Source: Lachnospiraceae bacterium (GTDB taxonomy: Bacteria > Bacillota > Clostridia > Lachnospirales > Lachnospiraceae). Taken from it: a DNA stretch of 64,000 nucleotides. The DNA is taken from the NCBI GenBank assembly GCA_910576125.1, contig CAJTHM010000003.1, positions 62,001-126,000 of the forward strand, in the 5' to 3' direction. The notes below the pieces were generated by a model, which ran no database searches, was not told the origin of the DNA, and worked only from the letters and a program-made list of their open reading frames with translations. The position numbers and the translations under genes are program-made. Below are positions 9,317 through 18,797 of the stretch, in pieces; position 1 is the stretch's first letter; every line of letters begins with the position of its first letter.

Positions 9317-9868
9317 ATGCTGAAGCACGGAATTTTAGGCCTTTTGAACTATCAGGACATGACGGGATATGAAATCAATACGGCTTTCAGGGATTCCCTG
9401 TACTATTTCTGGAATGCCCAGACCAGCCAGATTTACCGTGAACTGCAGACGCTGGAGCAGAAGGGCTGGGTATCGAAATGCTGTGTGCCCCAGCAGGGCA
9501 GGCCGGACAAAAATGTCTATTCGGTTACGGAGGAGGGCCGGGAGGAGCTGCTGCGGTGGCTTTCCGAGGAGGGGCCGGACATAGCGCCCCGGGTACCGGT
9601 GCTGATGAAAGTATTCTTTATGGGGGAGCGCGGCAGAGAGGAAAACATCCGCTATTTTGAAGCCCTGAAGTCCTGCTGTGAAATGTTCGTCCAAAGCCTT
9701 GCGGCCGTGCCGGAGCATATAGCGAACTACAGCAGTTACCTGGAGGACAGGGAGAAAGCCCTGTACTGGCAGATGACTGTTGAATATGGCCTGCGGAATA
9801 TGAAGATGCATACAGAGTGGGCCCAGAGCTGTATCGACAGGCTGCGGGCAGGCGGAAAGGAGGGATGA
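9317..9868 (+). CDS. PadR-family transcriptional regulator
   Basis: A 183-residue PadR regulator. The N-terminal winged helix (about 1-85) has the family pattern MLKHGILGLL, GYEI, then YRELQTLEQKGWV and GRPDKNVYSVTEEGREELLRWL. The C-terminal half (about 95-180) is helical and mediates dimerisation and ligand sensing in the family (VirR/PadR type II). The ATG follows GGAGGAGATATAG. The next gene starts six bases after this stop and encodes a flavodoxin-like fusion, so the two form an operon under the palindrome-bearing promoter at 9226-9254. PadR proteins often respond to aromatic or drug-like compounds; the ligand here is unknown. Confidence 0.9.
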   Translation: MLKHGILGLLNYQDMTGYEINTAFRDSLYYFWNAQTSQIYRELQTLEQKGWVSKCCVPQQGRPDKNVYSVTEEGREELLRWLSEEGPDIAPRVPVLMKVFFMGERGREENIRYFEALKSCCEMFVQSLAAVPEHIANYSSYLEDREKALYWQMTVEYGLRNMKMHTEWAQSCIDRLRAGGKEG

Positions 9869-9874
9869 ATCAAA

Positions 9875-11683
9875 ATGAAGATTCTGGCAATCAACGGAAG
9901 TCCCAAGGGGGACCGGAGCAATACCTGGAAACTGACGAAGCGCTTTCTGGAGGGAATGAGAGAAGGGCTGGCCGAGAAATATGAAGACGACAATGCCTTC
10001 TATTCGCGGGACGGAGAGACCCGAGACAGGGAACCGCAAGCGGAAGGGGCGTGCAGCGGGGAGGTCTGGGCGGAGGAGACGGAAATCCAAGAAATCCAGG
10101 TCAGCCGGCTGGAGATACGCCCCTGCCTGGGATGCTTTTCCTGCTGGGACAAAACCCCCGGGAATTGCTGCATACAGGACGATATGCGGGAAGTGATACA
10201 AAAGCTCCTGTGGGCGGACGTGACGGTATGGAGTTTTCCCCTCTATTATTATTCGGTGCCGGGGGGACTGAAGAACCTGATAGACCGCCAGCTGCCCATG
10301 ATGCTTCCCTTCATGGTGGAAAATGAAGCGGAGACGGGCAGCGGCAGCCATCCCTCCCGCTATGATATGAGCGGCAAAAGGAGCGTCCTTATCTCCACCT
10401 GCGGATTCTACAGCGCGGAGGGGAATTACGACGGGGTGCACAGCCTGTTCGGCCACCTCTGCGGCAGGGAGGCATATACGGCGATTTTCTGCGGTCAGGG
10501 GGAACTGTTCCGGGTGCCGGAGCTGTCCCGGAGGACAGAGGGATATCTGGAACATGTGCGGCAGGCGGGGAGAGAGTATGTCCGGGGAGGCATCCGGCCT
10601 GAGACAAAGGAAAAGCTGGGCGAACTGTTATACCCCAGGGAGGTATTTGAAAGCATGGCGGACGCCAGCTGGGGCATAGATAAGGAGACCGGAGGGCGGG
10701 AATCGGATGCCCTTGTCTTCACCCGTCAGATGGCAGCCCTCTATCGGAGGGAAAACTATCCCGGAAAAGACATCGTGCTGGAAATGTGCTATACGGATCT
10801 GGACGAATGCTATCAGGTGATTCTGGGCAAAGAGGGGAGCAGGGTCGTCACCGACGGATTCGGGGCCGCCACCACGAGGATTGAGACTCCTTTCACCGTG
10901 TGGCAGTCCATCTCACGAGGAGAAATCCGGGGGGACGAGGCGCTCATGAAGCATCTGTACCGGGTGAAAGGTGATTTTAGCCTGATGCTGAACTGGGAAA
11001 AATATTTCGGAGGCATCGGAGCGGGGGAGGATGCGCAAGAGGCGTCCGGCGCGCCGCAGGGGATGGAAAGGCGGGGAAAGAATGGGGAGGCCGGAATGCC
11101 GCCGGGAACAGGAACTCAGGGAGCCGTGGGCGTCTGCATGCCGCGCAAAGGGACGAACATGAATATTCTGCTGATTCCCTGGATTGTCTTCTGGGCGGCA
11201 GTGCCCATTGACAGCCGCTGGGGCAGCCTGGCCAGCCTGGCGGTGTGCATGGTGATGCCTTTGCTGTCTTACCGCAGCCGGAAGACTTTTTATGACCTTT
11301 TGTCGGCGGCGCTGGTGGCGGGGTTCGCTGTCCTCTCGCTTTTGGGCGCCCCGGAAAGGCTGGCGGTGCCTCTGGCCTATCTCAGCTTTGGCATCATGTG
11401 GACGGCCAGCTGCACCCGCAGGATTCCGCTCACCGCGTATTATTCCATGAATCAGTACAATGGGGAGGATGCGCTCCGCAATCCGATGTTCCTGAAGACA
11501 AACCGGATTCTGACGCTGCTGTGGGGCATCCTGTATCTGCTGACGCCCCTGTGGACTTACGCCGTCATGGGGACAGAGGCAGGGGCGTGGATCGGGGCCA
11601 TCAATTCCGTCCTCCCGGCCCTGATGGGGGTCTTCACAATGTGGTTCCAGAAATGGTATCCGGCGAAAATCGCCAGAGGGTGA
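9875..11683 (+). CDS. Three-part protein: NADPH-dependent FMN reductase-like, SCP2-like and membrane domains
   Basis: A 602-residue fusion. Residues 1-~225 are a flavodoxin-like reductase: INGSPKGDRSNTW is the FMN phosphate loop, PCLGCFSCWDKTPGNC is the cysteine-rich stretch of iron-sulfur flavoprotein relatives, and SFPLYYYSVPG the second flavin loop. Residues about 285-385 look like an SCP2 sterol-carrier fold (LEMCYTDLDECYQVILGKEG, then FGAATTRIETP, then GDFSLMLNWEKYF). After a Gly/Glu-rich linker (about 388-425), residues ~430-600 hold four or five membrane segments. The start follows GGAGGG. It may reduce or bind a lipophilic compound at the membrane under PadR control; the substrate is not known. 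The SCP2 call rests on pattern alone. Confidence 0.72.
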   Translation: MKILAINGSPKGDRSNTWKLTKRFLEGMREGLAEKYEDDNAFYSRDGETRDREPQAEGACSGEVWAEETEIQEIQVSRLEIRPCLGCFSCWDKTPGNCCIQDDMREVIQKLLWADVTVWSFPLYYYSVPGGLKNLIDRQLPMMLPFMVENEAETGSGSHPSRYDMSGKRSVLISTCGFYSAEGNYDGVHSLFGHLCGREAYTAIFCGQGELFRVPELSRRTEGYLEHVRQAGREYVRGGIRPETKEKLGELLYPREVFESMADASWGIDKETGGRESDALVFTRQMAALYRRENYPGKDIVLEMCYTDLDECYQVILGKEGSRVVTDGFGAATTRIETPFTVWQSISRGEIRGDEALMKHLYRVKGDFSLMLNWEKYFGGIGAGEDAQEASGAPQGMERRGKNGEAGMPPGTGTQGAVGVCMPRKGTNMNILLIPWIVFWAAVPIDSRWGSLASLAVCMVMPLLSYRSRKTFYDLLSAALVAGFAVLSLLGAPERLAVPLAYLSFGIMWTASCTRRIPLTAYYSMNQYNGEDALRNPMFLKTNRILTLLWGILYLLTPLWTYAVMGTEAGAWIGAINSVLPALMGVFTMWFQKWYPAKIARG

Positions 11684-11689
11684 ACCTCC

Positions 11690-11738
11690 GGCGGAAAGGG
11701 GCGGCTATCGGGCCTTCGCCTGTGCCGCCCGTTCCGCC
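11690..11738 (+). terminator. Large GC-rich hairpin after the flavodoxin fusion gene
   Basis: GGCGGAA (11690-11696) pairs with TTCCGCC (11732-11738) and inside it GGGCGGC (11699-11705) with GCCGCCC (11724-11730). It lies seven bases past the stop. No clean T tract follows, so termination is plausible rather than certain. Confidence 0.45.
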
Positions 11739-11870
11739 CGCCGTGGGTCTGCCTTGATTTCCCTCTCCGTCTGGGAGCAATCAGGATTGGCCGTTTTGCC
11801 GCCGATTTATACGATTTTTCCCTTGCAACACGCAGCCGGAAAAATCCCAAACCGACTGCCGGCAATCCGT

Positions 11871-12686
11871 TCACTGCTTCAGTTCCAGCGTCCTCTCATA
11901 GGAGGCGATGACGGCATTGATCACCGCCCCGCGGAAACCGGACTCCTCCAGCTTTCGCACCCCTTGGATGGTGGTGCCGCCGGGAGAGCAGACAGCGTCT
12001 TTCAGGGAGCCGGGATGCTGGCCGGATTCCAGAGCCAGCTTGGCCGTGCCTGCCAGCATCTGTGCCGCCAGCTCCATGGCCTGTTCTCTGGACAGGCCGC
12101 AGGCCACCCCGCCGTCCGCCATGGCCTCCAGGAAGATATCCGCAAAGGCGGGCCCGCAGGCGGAGACGGCAGATCCCGCGTCCATCCTGAATTCCGGAAT
12201 GGAGGCGAACCGTCCGGCCCAGGCAAAGGCATCCAGGAATATCTGCAGAGTACTTTCCGTGACAGCCTCGCTGCATGCGTACTGGACCATCCCCTCGCCG
12301 ATGGATACAGGAGTATTGGGCATGATGCGGATGACAGGATAGTCCCTGCCGGCCAGCTCCTGTATCCGGGCGACGGTGAGCCCCGTGGCCATGCTCACCA
12401 GCACGAAGGAATCCTCCCTCCGCTCCAGCATTGGCGAGATTTCCGCCAGGACTTCCTCCATCAGCTGGGGTTTGACTCCCAGGACGATGTAATCGGCTTC
12501 TCTGGCGATTTCCTGATTGTCCGCTGTTTTTGCCTCCAGTTCCCGCGCCAGCGACAGGGCCTTTTCCGGGGAGCGGTTGGCCAGGAGAATCTGTGAACCT
12601 TTTATCCTGTGCCTGGCCGCCTGTGCTAACGCTCCGCCCATATTTCCTGTGCCGATAAAACCAAAAACCATCTCTTTGTTATCCAT
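11871..12686 (-). CDS. proC: Pyrroline-5-carboxylate reductase
   Basis: A 271-residue enzyme that reduces pyrroline-5-carboxylate to proline with NAD(P)H, the last step of proline synthesis. The N-terminal Rossmann fold shows FGFIGTGNMGGA (about 8-19), followed by ANRSPEKA for cofactor choice and VLGVKPQ. The C-terminal helical dimerisation domain carries the family signature around DAVCSPGGTTIQG (about 225-237). The length is normal. It lies 63 bases downstream of proA on the same strand, completing the proB-proA-proC set. Confidence 0.96.
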   Translation of the reverse strand: MDNKEMVFGFIGTGNMGGALAQAARHRIKGSQILLANRSPEKALSLARELEAKTADNQEIAREADYIVLGVKPQLMEEVLAEISPMLERREDSFVLVSMATGLTVARIQELAGRDYPVIRIMPNTPVSIGEGMVQYACSEAVTESTLQIFLDAFAWAGRFASIPEFRMDAGSAVSACGPAFADIFLEAMADGGVACGLSREQAMELAAQMLAGTAKLALESGQHPGSLKDAVCSPGGTTIQGVRKLEESGFRGAVINAVIASYERTLELKQ

Positions 12687-12749
12687 ATAGCATTTATCTC
12701 CCGATACATATTTTACGTAAAAACCACGCCGCCGGCAACATTTTCCTCG

Positions 12750-14000
12750 TTATTCTCGTACCTGGCCTTCTCCATAGACCACATACTTGCAACTGGTCAG
12801 TTCCTCCAGCCCCATGGGGCCTCTGGCGTGCATCTTCTGGGTGGAGATGCCGATTTCCGCGCCCAGACCGAACTCACCTCCGTCCGTGAAGCGGGTGGAG
12901 GCGTTGACATATACGGCGGCCGCGTCCACTGCGTTCAGGAACCGCTGGGCTTTGGAATAGCTGTCGGTGACGATGCACTCCGAATGGCCTGTGCCGTGGG
13001 CATTGATGAAAGCGATGGCCTCCTCGCAGTCCCGGACCGTCCGTATTGCCAGGATGTAGTCGTCATATTCTGTATCCCAATCCGCCTCCGATGCAGGCAC
13101 AGCTTTCTCGCCCAGTATTTTCAGGGCTTTCCCGTCCGCGCGCAGCTCGACTTTATGCTTCTCCAGCAGGGGCAGCGCCTTTGCCCAGAAAGCTTCCGAG
13201 ATGTCCTCCTGTACCAGCACGCACTCCGCCGCATTGCACACGGAAGGGCGGGAGCATTTTGCATTGTGGAGGATACTGGCAGCCATATCCAGGTCGGCCT
13301 CGCTGTCCACATAGATATGGCAGATGCCCTCGCCGGTGCGGATGACAGGGACGCTGGCTTCTTTGGCCACAGTCCGAATCAGTCCCGCCCCGCCCCTGGG
13401 AATGAGCACATCCACGTATCCGTCCAGATGCATCAGCTCATTTGCGCTCTCACGGCCGGGATCCTGGACCAGGCTGATGCAGTCCCCGGGCAGCCCTGCC
13501 GACACAAGCGCCTCCCGCATGAGGGATACCGCACAGCGATTGGAATGGATAGCCTCCCTGCCGCCCCGCAGGATACAGACATTGCCGGATTTCAGACACA
13601 GTGCCGCGGCGTCCACAGTGACATTGGGCCGGGCCTCATAGATGATGGCGATGACCCCCAGGGGAACCCGCCGTCTGCCGATGATGAGCCCATTGGGCCG
13701 GGTCTCCATCTTGTCCACCCGCCCGATGGGATCTGGAAGTGAGATGATCTGCCGGATTCCTTCTGCGATTCCCTCAATACGCTCCCTGGTCAAAGTCAGC
13801 CGGTCCAGCATGGCGGGGCGCATCCCGGCCTCTTTGGCGGCGGATACATCTTCGGCGTTTGCCCGGAGCCATTCCTGCTGCCTGTCCGCAAGGACAGCTG
13901 CGATTGCTTCCAGTGCGGCATTCTTTTCGGCTGTTCCCGCTGTGGCGAGAGTGCGGGAGGCAGATTTGGCCGCCTGTCCCTGCTGCTGCAATATCGTCAT
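12750..14000 (-). CDS. proA: Gamma-glutamyl phosphate reductase
   Basis: A 416-residue aldehyde-dehydrogenase-fold enzyme that reduces glutamyl-5-phosphate to glutamate-5-semialdehyde with NADPH. Recognisable parts are RRVPLGVIAIIYEARPNVT (about 113-131), LKSGNVCILRGG, PRGGAGLI and the active-site region with catalytic Cys in NAAECVLV (about 252-259), and the C-terminal GEFGLGAEIGISTQK. Its ATG overlaps the stop of proB by four bases (ATGA), so the two are translationally coupled; the enzymes are known to form a channelling complex in other bacteria. Confidence 0.96.
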   Translation of the reverse strand: MTILQQQGQAAKSASRTLATAGTAEKNAALEAIAAVLADRQQEWLRANAEDVSAAKEAGMRPAMLDRLTLTRERIEGIAEGIRQIISLPDPIGRVDKMETRPNGLIIGRRRVPLGVIAIIYEARPNVTVDAAALCLKSGNVCILRGGREAIHSNRCAVSLMREALVSAGLPGDCISLVQDPGRESANELMHLDGYVDVLIPRGGAGLIRTVAKEASVPVIRTGEGICHIYVDSEADLDMAASILHNAKCSRPSVCNAAECVLVQEDISEAFWAKALPLLEKHKVELRADGKALKILGEKAVPASEADWDTEYDDYILAIRTVRDCEEAIAFINAHGTGHSECIVTDSYSKAQRFLNAVDAAAVYVNASTRFTDGGEFGLGAEIGISTQKMHARGPMGLEELTSCKYVVYGEGQVRE

Positions 14001-14818
14001 ATCGTTTCCTCCTGATTTGGATTTGCTGCCAGAAACCGTGTGCCGATGGTCTGCCCCTCCACGATTGGATAGAGGCTGTCCATGTCCGCTCCGTTGGCGA
14101 TTACCATGTCGCAGCCCGCCTCCATGGCGATGCGGGCTGCAGAGAGCTTGGTGGCCATGCCGCCTGTGCCCCGCCAGGTGCCCGCGCCTCCGGCCATTTC
14201 CAGGATTTCCGGTGTCAGGGAGGCTACATGGTGGAGAAGCTTCGCCTCCGGATTGGTCTTCGGGTCGGCGTCATACAGCCCGTCGATATCGCTGAGCAGC
14301 ACCAGAAGATCTGCCCGGCACAGCTTTGCCACAATGGCGGAGAGGGTGTCGTTGTCGCCCAGTACCTTGTGACGCCCGGTCTCAATCTCGGCGGAAGAAA
14401 CAGAATCGTTCTCATTTACCACCGGTATGACGCCCATTTCCAGCAATGCGGAGAAAGTTCCCTTTAAATGCTCCCGTCTGCAGGTGTCCTCCACATCGTC
14501 GCCGGTGAGCAGGATCTGTGCGGCAGACTGGCTGTATTCGCCAAAGAACTGGTCGAAGATATGCATCATCTGGCACTGGCCCACCGCGGCGGCGGCCTGC
14601 TTCATCCGCAGCTCCCCGGGGCGTTCCCGCAGCCCCAGCCTGGATGTGCCCACTGCGATGGCGCCGGAAAATACCAGAATCACCTCGTGCCCCATCCCGT
14701 GCAGATCTGACAGAATCCGGGCCAGATGTCCCATCCGCCGCAGATTCGGTGCGCCGGATTCATGGGTCAGGGTGGAAGTCCCCACTTTTACCACAATACG
14801 TTTTTCTTTCTGTTCCAA
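13997..14818 (-). CDS. proB: Glutamate 5-kinase, short form without PUA domain
   Basis: A 273-residue amino acid kinase that phosphorylates glutamate, the first committed and usually proline-inhibited step. Visible motifs are VVKVGTSTLT (about 9-18), VFSGAIAVG, NENDSVS (about 134-140), FGDND-like LGDNDTLSA and GTGGMATKL (about 214-222). It ends right after the kinase domain, whereas many relatives are ~370 residues with a C-terminal PUA domain; the short form is common in Clostridia. The start is TTG at 14818, preceded by GGGAGG at good spacing. First gene of proB-proA-proC; I saw no T-box leader upstream. Confidence 0.94.
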   Translation of the reverse strand: MEQKEKRIVVKVGTSTLTHESGAPNLRRMGHLARILSDLHGMGHEVILVFSGAIAVGTSRLGLRERPGELRMKQAAAAVGQCQMMHIFDQFFGEYSQSAAQILLTGDDVEDTCRREHLKGTFSALLEMGVIPVVNENDSVSSAEIETGRHKVLGDNDTLSAIVAKLCRADLLVLLSDIDGLYDADPKTNPEAKLLHHVASLTPEILEMAGGAGTWRGTGGMATKLSAARIAMEAGCDMVIANGADMDSLYPIVEGQTIGTRFLAANPNQEETI

Positions 14819-14978
14819 AGGCCAATGCCTCCCTCATGTAAAATGTAAGCCGCGATACAGCCTGCCTGCACCGCTCTGAAAAACTTATCCAAGTATAGCA
14901 TAAGTCGTTTTAAAATAAAACCTTTTTTCTCAGATAGAGAAAATCCGCTAAAAGCATCTAAATTCAGACATTTATCCA

Positions 14979-15007
14979 TTGCAGGTATGCCGGTAAGAAG
15001 ATATAAT
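14979..15007 (+). promoter_or_regulatory. Promoter of the SNF2-family gene
   Basis: TTGCAG (14979-14984) and TATAAT (15002-15007) are spaced by 17 bases, with the gene start 75 bases downstream. Confidence 0.65.
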
Positions 15008-15081
15008 GTAAGTATTGCTTTTCCGGAAAGAATTTCATATGCGGAAAAGCGCGGTAAACGGGGAAAGGAACACATAAAATT

Positions 15082-18000
15082 ATGGGGACGCATAAAAGAC
15101 GGCTGGAAAAGGATACCACAGGAAGAGAGGATACAGTAAAAGACGCAGAGGCTGCTGAGGAGGCGGCAGGAGAAGCGGAAAAAGAATATATCGTCCTGAA
15201 CCGCCAGGAGGAAGAGGACTCCCCGGAGACGGAAAGGCGCAGACTGGCGGATTACGCGGAACTTGGGCGGTATCAGTATTTCGACTGCAGGGCCATACGC
15301 AAAAATATGCGGCTGACCAAGGCCGTCACCCAGAAAGCGGAAACCCTCTGCCGGGAGAAAAAGATAAGCCTCCAGGAGGTCCACAGCGGATATGCTGAGG
15401 GCAGGACCGAGACGGTGGGCGAGGCCGCCGGAGAGGGCAGGGAGGGAAAGACGACTTTTCCCATCCATATCCTGTTCAACCGGGACAGCGCTCTGTACGC
15501 AGAATGCCAGTGCGCGGAGTGCAGGCGGCATTATTACAGCAGATATTACAGAAGGGAGTATTGTCCCTATCTGGGAGCCCTCCTGATGCTGGTGGAGGAC
15601 TATCTCCAGGACAAGAATCTGGGGGATGCCACGGACTGGCGGGGGATGCGGCTGATACAGGCTTTTTATGAGCGGCGCGCCAACATCGTGGTGTCGGATG
15701 CCATAGGAAAGGCGGAGAGCCTGACCCTGGTCCCCAGGGTGACCCTGAAGAACGGAGGGCTGAACGTCTCCTTCAGGATAGGGGAGAAGAAGCTGTTCGT
15801 GATAAAGGACCTGTTCGGGTTCTACCACAATGTGCAGGAGTCCAAGACCGATATGTACGGCACCAGCACCAGCATCAACCACAATATTAACAATTTTGCC
15901 ACAGAATGCAGACGGTGGATTGATTTCATAGGCAGAATCGTAAAAGAGGAAGTGGCTTTCGAGAAAAGGATGATAGAGGCCAACAGCTATTCCAAGCGAG
16001 CCGCCTCCAAGGACGGGGAGCTGGCCCTTTCCGGCTGGCGGCTGGATGAGCTGTACAGGCTGTTAGGTCAGGACTCCCTGGAATATGAGGACAAAGACAG
16101 CGATACGAAATGGAAAGCGACTCTGTACGCAAAGGAGCAGAATCCGAAGATATCCATGACTATCCGGAAGAACGATTTCGGGATGCACAGGGAATTCCAC
16201 GGGATTACAGTGGACTGCCGTATGCCGCAGCTTTTCTACGGGGTGGGGACGGCCTACTATATCTGCGAGGCAGGACTGTACAGACTGGAGCAGGATTTCC
16301 TGAAAAAGGTTCAGATCATGGCTCAGTTCTGCCAGGAGGGGACGCTGACCTTTCAAGTGGGCCGCAATAAGCTGCCCCAGTTCTATTACTCCGTGCTGCC
16401 CCAGCTGGAGGGAGCCGTGGACATCATGGAGGAGAATGCCGAGGAGATAGCGGGTTTCCTGCCGCCTCAGGCAGAGTTCGTATTCTACCTGGACGCGGAG
16501 AACCATGATATGAGCTGCCGGGTGGGAGCCAGATACGGGGATACGGAATTCCGTGTAACAGATTACGGTGAAAGGGAGCGGCCTTTGGAGCCTTTCAGAG
16601 AGGGAACCAGGGAGCAGGAGGCCCTGTTCCTGGCCAGACAGTGGTTTCCCGACTGGGACAATGAAAAGCAGGAGCTGAACTGCGGCCGGGATGAGGGCCT
16701 GATGTTCCAGGTGCTGGACAAGGGCGTGGACGCTTTGCTTGCGCTGGGGGAGGTACAGTGCACCAGGCGGTTCAGCAATCTGAATATCGGGCGAAGGGTG
16801 CGGATGAGCGTGGGCATATCGGTTTCCAGGAATCTGCTGAATCTGAATATCGCCACCCAGGACGTGCCGCCGGAAGAGCTTTTGGACATCCTGAAGAGCT
16901 ATCGCCAGAAAAAGAAATACTATCGGCTGAAAAACGGGGATTTCCTGAGCCTGGACGAGGAAGGGGCCCTGCAGACACTGGCAGAGATGATGGAATCCCT
17001 GCGGATGAGCCCGAAAGAACTGCTGAAAGGCCATGTGAAGCTCCCCCTGTACCGGGCGCTGTATCTGGACAAGCTGCTGGAGAAAAATGAAGAGATTTAC
17101 AGCAGCAGGGACAGTTATTTCCGGGAGATGGTGAAGAATTTCAAGACAGTGAACGATGCGGATTTCGAGGAGCCGCCCTCGCTGAAAGAAATCATGCGGG
17201 GCTATCAGAGGAATGGCTACAGATGGCTTCGGACCCTGGAGGCCTATGGGCTGGGGGGAATCCTTGCGGACGATATGGGCCTTGGCAAGACGCTGCAGAT
17301 GCTCTCTGTCCTGCTGGCGGCCAAGCTGGAGGGAAAGAAGGGCACGGCTCTGGTGGTGGCGCCGGCTTCTTTGGTGTACAACTGGGGCGAGGAGATACGG
17401 GGGTATACGCCGGAGCTTTCCTGCGGCTTCATCACCGGCGGGCAGGAGGAGCGGCGGGAGAAACTTTCCCATTATAAAGAATACGATGTACTAGTGACCT
17501 CCTATGATCTGCTGAAGCGTGATATAGAGCATTATGAGGACAAGGAATTCAGCTATCAGATTATCGATGAGGCCCAGTATATCAAGAACCATACCACGGC
17601 GGCAGCCAAAGCCGTGAAAGCGGTGAAGAGCAGGACGCGCTATGCCCTGACAGGCACGCCCATCGAAAACCGCCTCAGCGAGCTCTGGAGCATTTTCGAT
17701 TTCCTGATTCCGGGATATCTGTATGGATATGATGTGTTCCGGAACGAGTTCGAGGCTCCCATCGTGCGCAGTGAGGATCAGGGGGCGCTGGAGCGGCTTC
17801 AGAGGATGACGGCGCCTTTCATCCTGCGCAGGATGAAAGAGAATGTGCTGAAAGACCTGCCGGAGAAGCTGGAGGAGAACCGTTATGTGAAGTTTGAGCC
17901 CGAGCAGCAGAAACTTTACGATGCGCAGGTAGTCAATATGAGACAGCGGATTGTCATGCAGGATGCCCAGGAATTCCAGAGGAACAAGATACAGATTCTG

Positions 18001-18579
18001 GCGGAGCTGATGAAGCTGCGGCAGATCTGCTGCGATCCGGCGCTGTGTTTTGAAAATTATCACGGGGAGTCCGCCAAGCTGGAGGCCTGTGTGGAGCTGG
18101 TGAAAAGCGCTGTGGAGGGCGGCCACAAGATGCTGCTGTTCTCCCAGTTCACTTCCATGCTGGAGCTGATTGCCGGGCGGCTGGAAGAGGAGAGAATCAG
18201 TTTCTATACCATCACCGGGGCCACTCCCAAGGAGAAGAGGCTGCAGCTGGTCAAGGACTTTAATAAAGACGATACGAAAGTATTCCTGATTTCCCTGAAA
18301 GCAGGCGGCGTGGGGCTGAACCTGACAGGGGCGGATGTAGTCATCCACTACGATCCCTGGTGGAACCTGGCAGTGCAGAACCAGGCCACAGACCGCACCC
18401 ACCGCATTGGCCAGACGAAAATGGTGGTGGTGTACCGGTTGATTGCAAAGGGAACCATTGAGGAGAAGATTCAGGAGCTGCAGGAGAGCAAGAGGGCGCT
18501 GTCGGATCAGGTCATTTCGGGGGATGCGGGGCAGCTTGGCGGGATGACCAAAGAGGACTTCATTACATTGCTGTCATAA
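15082..18579 (+). CDS. SNF2-family DEAD/DEAH ATPase with bacterial SNF2-associated region
   Basis: A 1165-residue Swi2/Snf2-type DNA translocase. After a highly charged N-terminus, CQCAECRRHYYSRYY (about 148-162) resembles a SWIM-type zinc-binding site. A long middle region matches the helicase-associated part of bacterial SNF2 proteins. The motor (about 700-1160) has Walker A DDMGLGKT, motif II DEAQ, TGTPIENRLSELWSIF, then in the second lobe FSQFTSMLEL, SLKAGGVGLNLTGAD and THRIGQT. It likely remodels protein-DNA complexes; targets are unknown. Its own promoter lies upstream and it is divergent from proB. The last codons are duplicated in the tandem repeat that follows. Confidence 0.9.
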   Translation: MGTHKRRLEKDTTGREDTVKDAEAAEEAAGEAEKEYIVLNRQEEEDSPETERRRLADYAELGRYQYFDCRAIRKNMRLTKAVTQKAETLCREKKISLQEVHSGYAEGRTETVGEAAGEGREGKTTFPIHILFNRDSALYAECQCAECRRHYYSRYYRREYCPYLGALLMLVEDYLQDKNLGDATDWRGMRLIQAFYERRANIVVSDAIGKAESLTLVPRVTLKNGGLNVSFRIGEKKLFVIKDLFGFYHNVQESKTDMYGTSTSINHNINNFATECRRWIDFIGRIVKEEVAFEKRMIEANSYSKRAASKDGELALSGWRLDELYRLLGQDSLEYEDKDSDTKWKATLYAKEQNPKISMTIRKNDFGMHREFHGITVDCRMPQLFYGVGTAYYICEAGLYRLEQDFLKKVQIMAQFCQEGTLTFQVGRNKLPQFYYSVLPQLEGAVDIMEENAEEIAGFLPPQAEFVFYLDAENHDMSCRVGARYGDTEFRVTDYGERERPLEPFREGTREQEALFLARQWFPDWDNEKQELNCGRDEGLMFQVLDKGVDALLALGEVQCTRRFSNLNIGRRVRMSVGISVSRNLLNLNIATQDVPPEELLDILKSYRQKKKYYRLKNGDFLSLDEEGALQTLAEMMESLRMSPKELLKGHVKLPLYRALYLDKLLEKNEEIYSSRDSYFREMVKNFKTVNDADFEEPPSLKEIMRGYQRNGYRWLRTLEAYGLGGILADDMGLGKTLQMLSVLLAAKLEGKKGTALVVAPASLVYNWGEEIRGYTPELSCGFITGGQEERREKLSHYKEYDVLVTSYDLLKRDIEHYEDKEFSYQIIDEAQYIKNHTTAAAKAVKAVKSRTRYALTGTPIENRLSELWSIFDFLIPGYLYGYDVFRNEFEAPIVRSEDQGALERLQRMTAPFILRRMKENVLKDLPEKLEENRYVKFEPEQQKLYDAQVVNMRQRIVMQDAQEFQRNKIQILAELMKLRQICCDPALCFENYHGESAKLEACVELVKSAVEGGHKMLLFSQFTSMLELIAGRLEEERISFYTITGATPKEKRLQLVKDFNKDDTKVFLISLKAGGVGLNLTGADVVIHYDPWWNLAVQNQATDRTHRIGQTKMVVVYRLIAKGTIEEKIQELQESKRALSDQVISGDAGQLGGMTKEDFITLLS

Positions 18580-18684
18580 TGAGGGTTCTGTCGTCCTCTT
18601 GGAGGACTTCATTACATTGCTGTCATAATGAGGGTTCTGTCGTCCTCTTGGAGGACTTTATTTCCTTACTGTCATAATGAAAGG
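18553..18684 (+). repeat. 49-bp tandem duplication of the SNF2 gene 3' end
   Basis: Two identical 49-base units (18553-18601 and 18602-18650) and a decayed, partial third (18651 to about 18684). The first unit encodes the last residues and stop of the SNF2 protein (EDFITLLS), and later units are non-coding copies. Each full unit plus the start of the next forms a short hairpin GTCCTC-TTG-GAGGAC (18593-18607 and 18642-18656). Confidence 0.9.
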
Positions 18685-18797
18685 TGCGCGTTTGGGGTTC
18701 GGGATGCAAAAAAATATTTTTTGGGGAATATTTTCCAAATCTTGTCCATATACTGGTAGAAAAGGATTGGGAACAGTCCGATGAAAGGAGAAAGTTT

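Noticed and set aside
14819..15081. T-box or other riboswitch before proB
   Set aside because: I found no conserved T-box bases, specifier stem or antiterminator/terminator pair in this short gap.
18553..18684. Possible CRISPR-like array
   Set aside because: The units are direct tandem copies with no spacers and derive from the end of the SNF2 gene.
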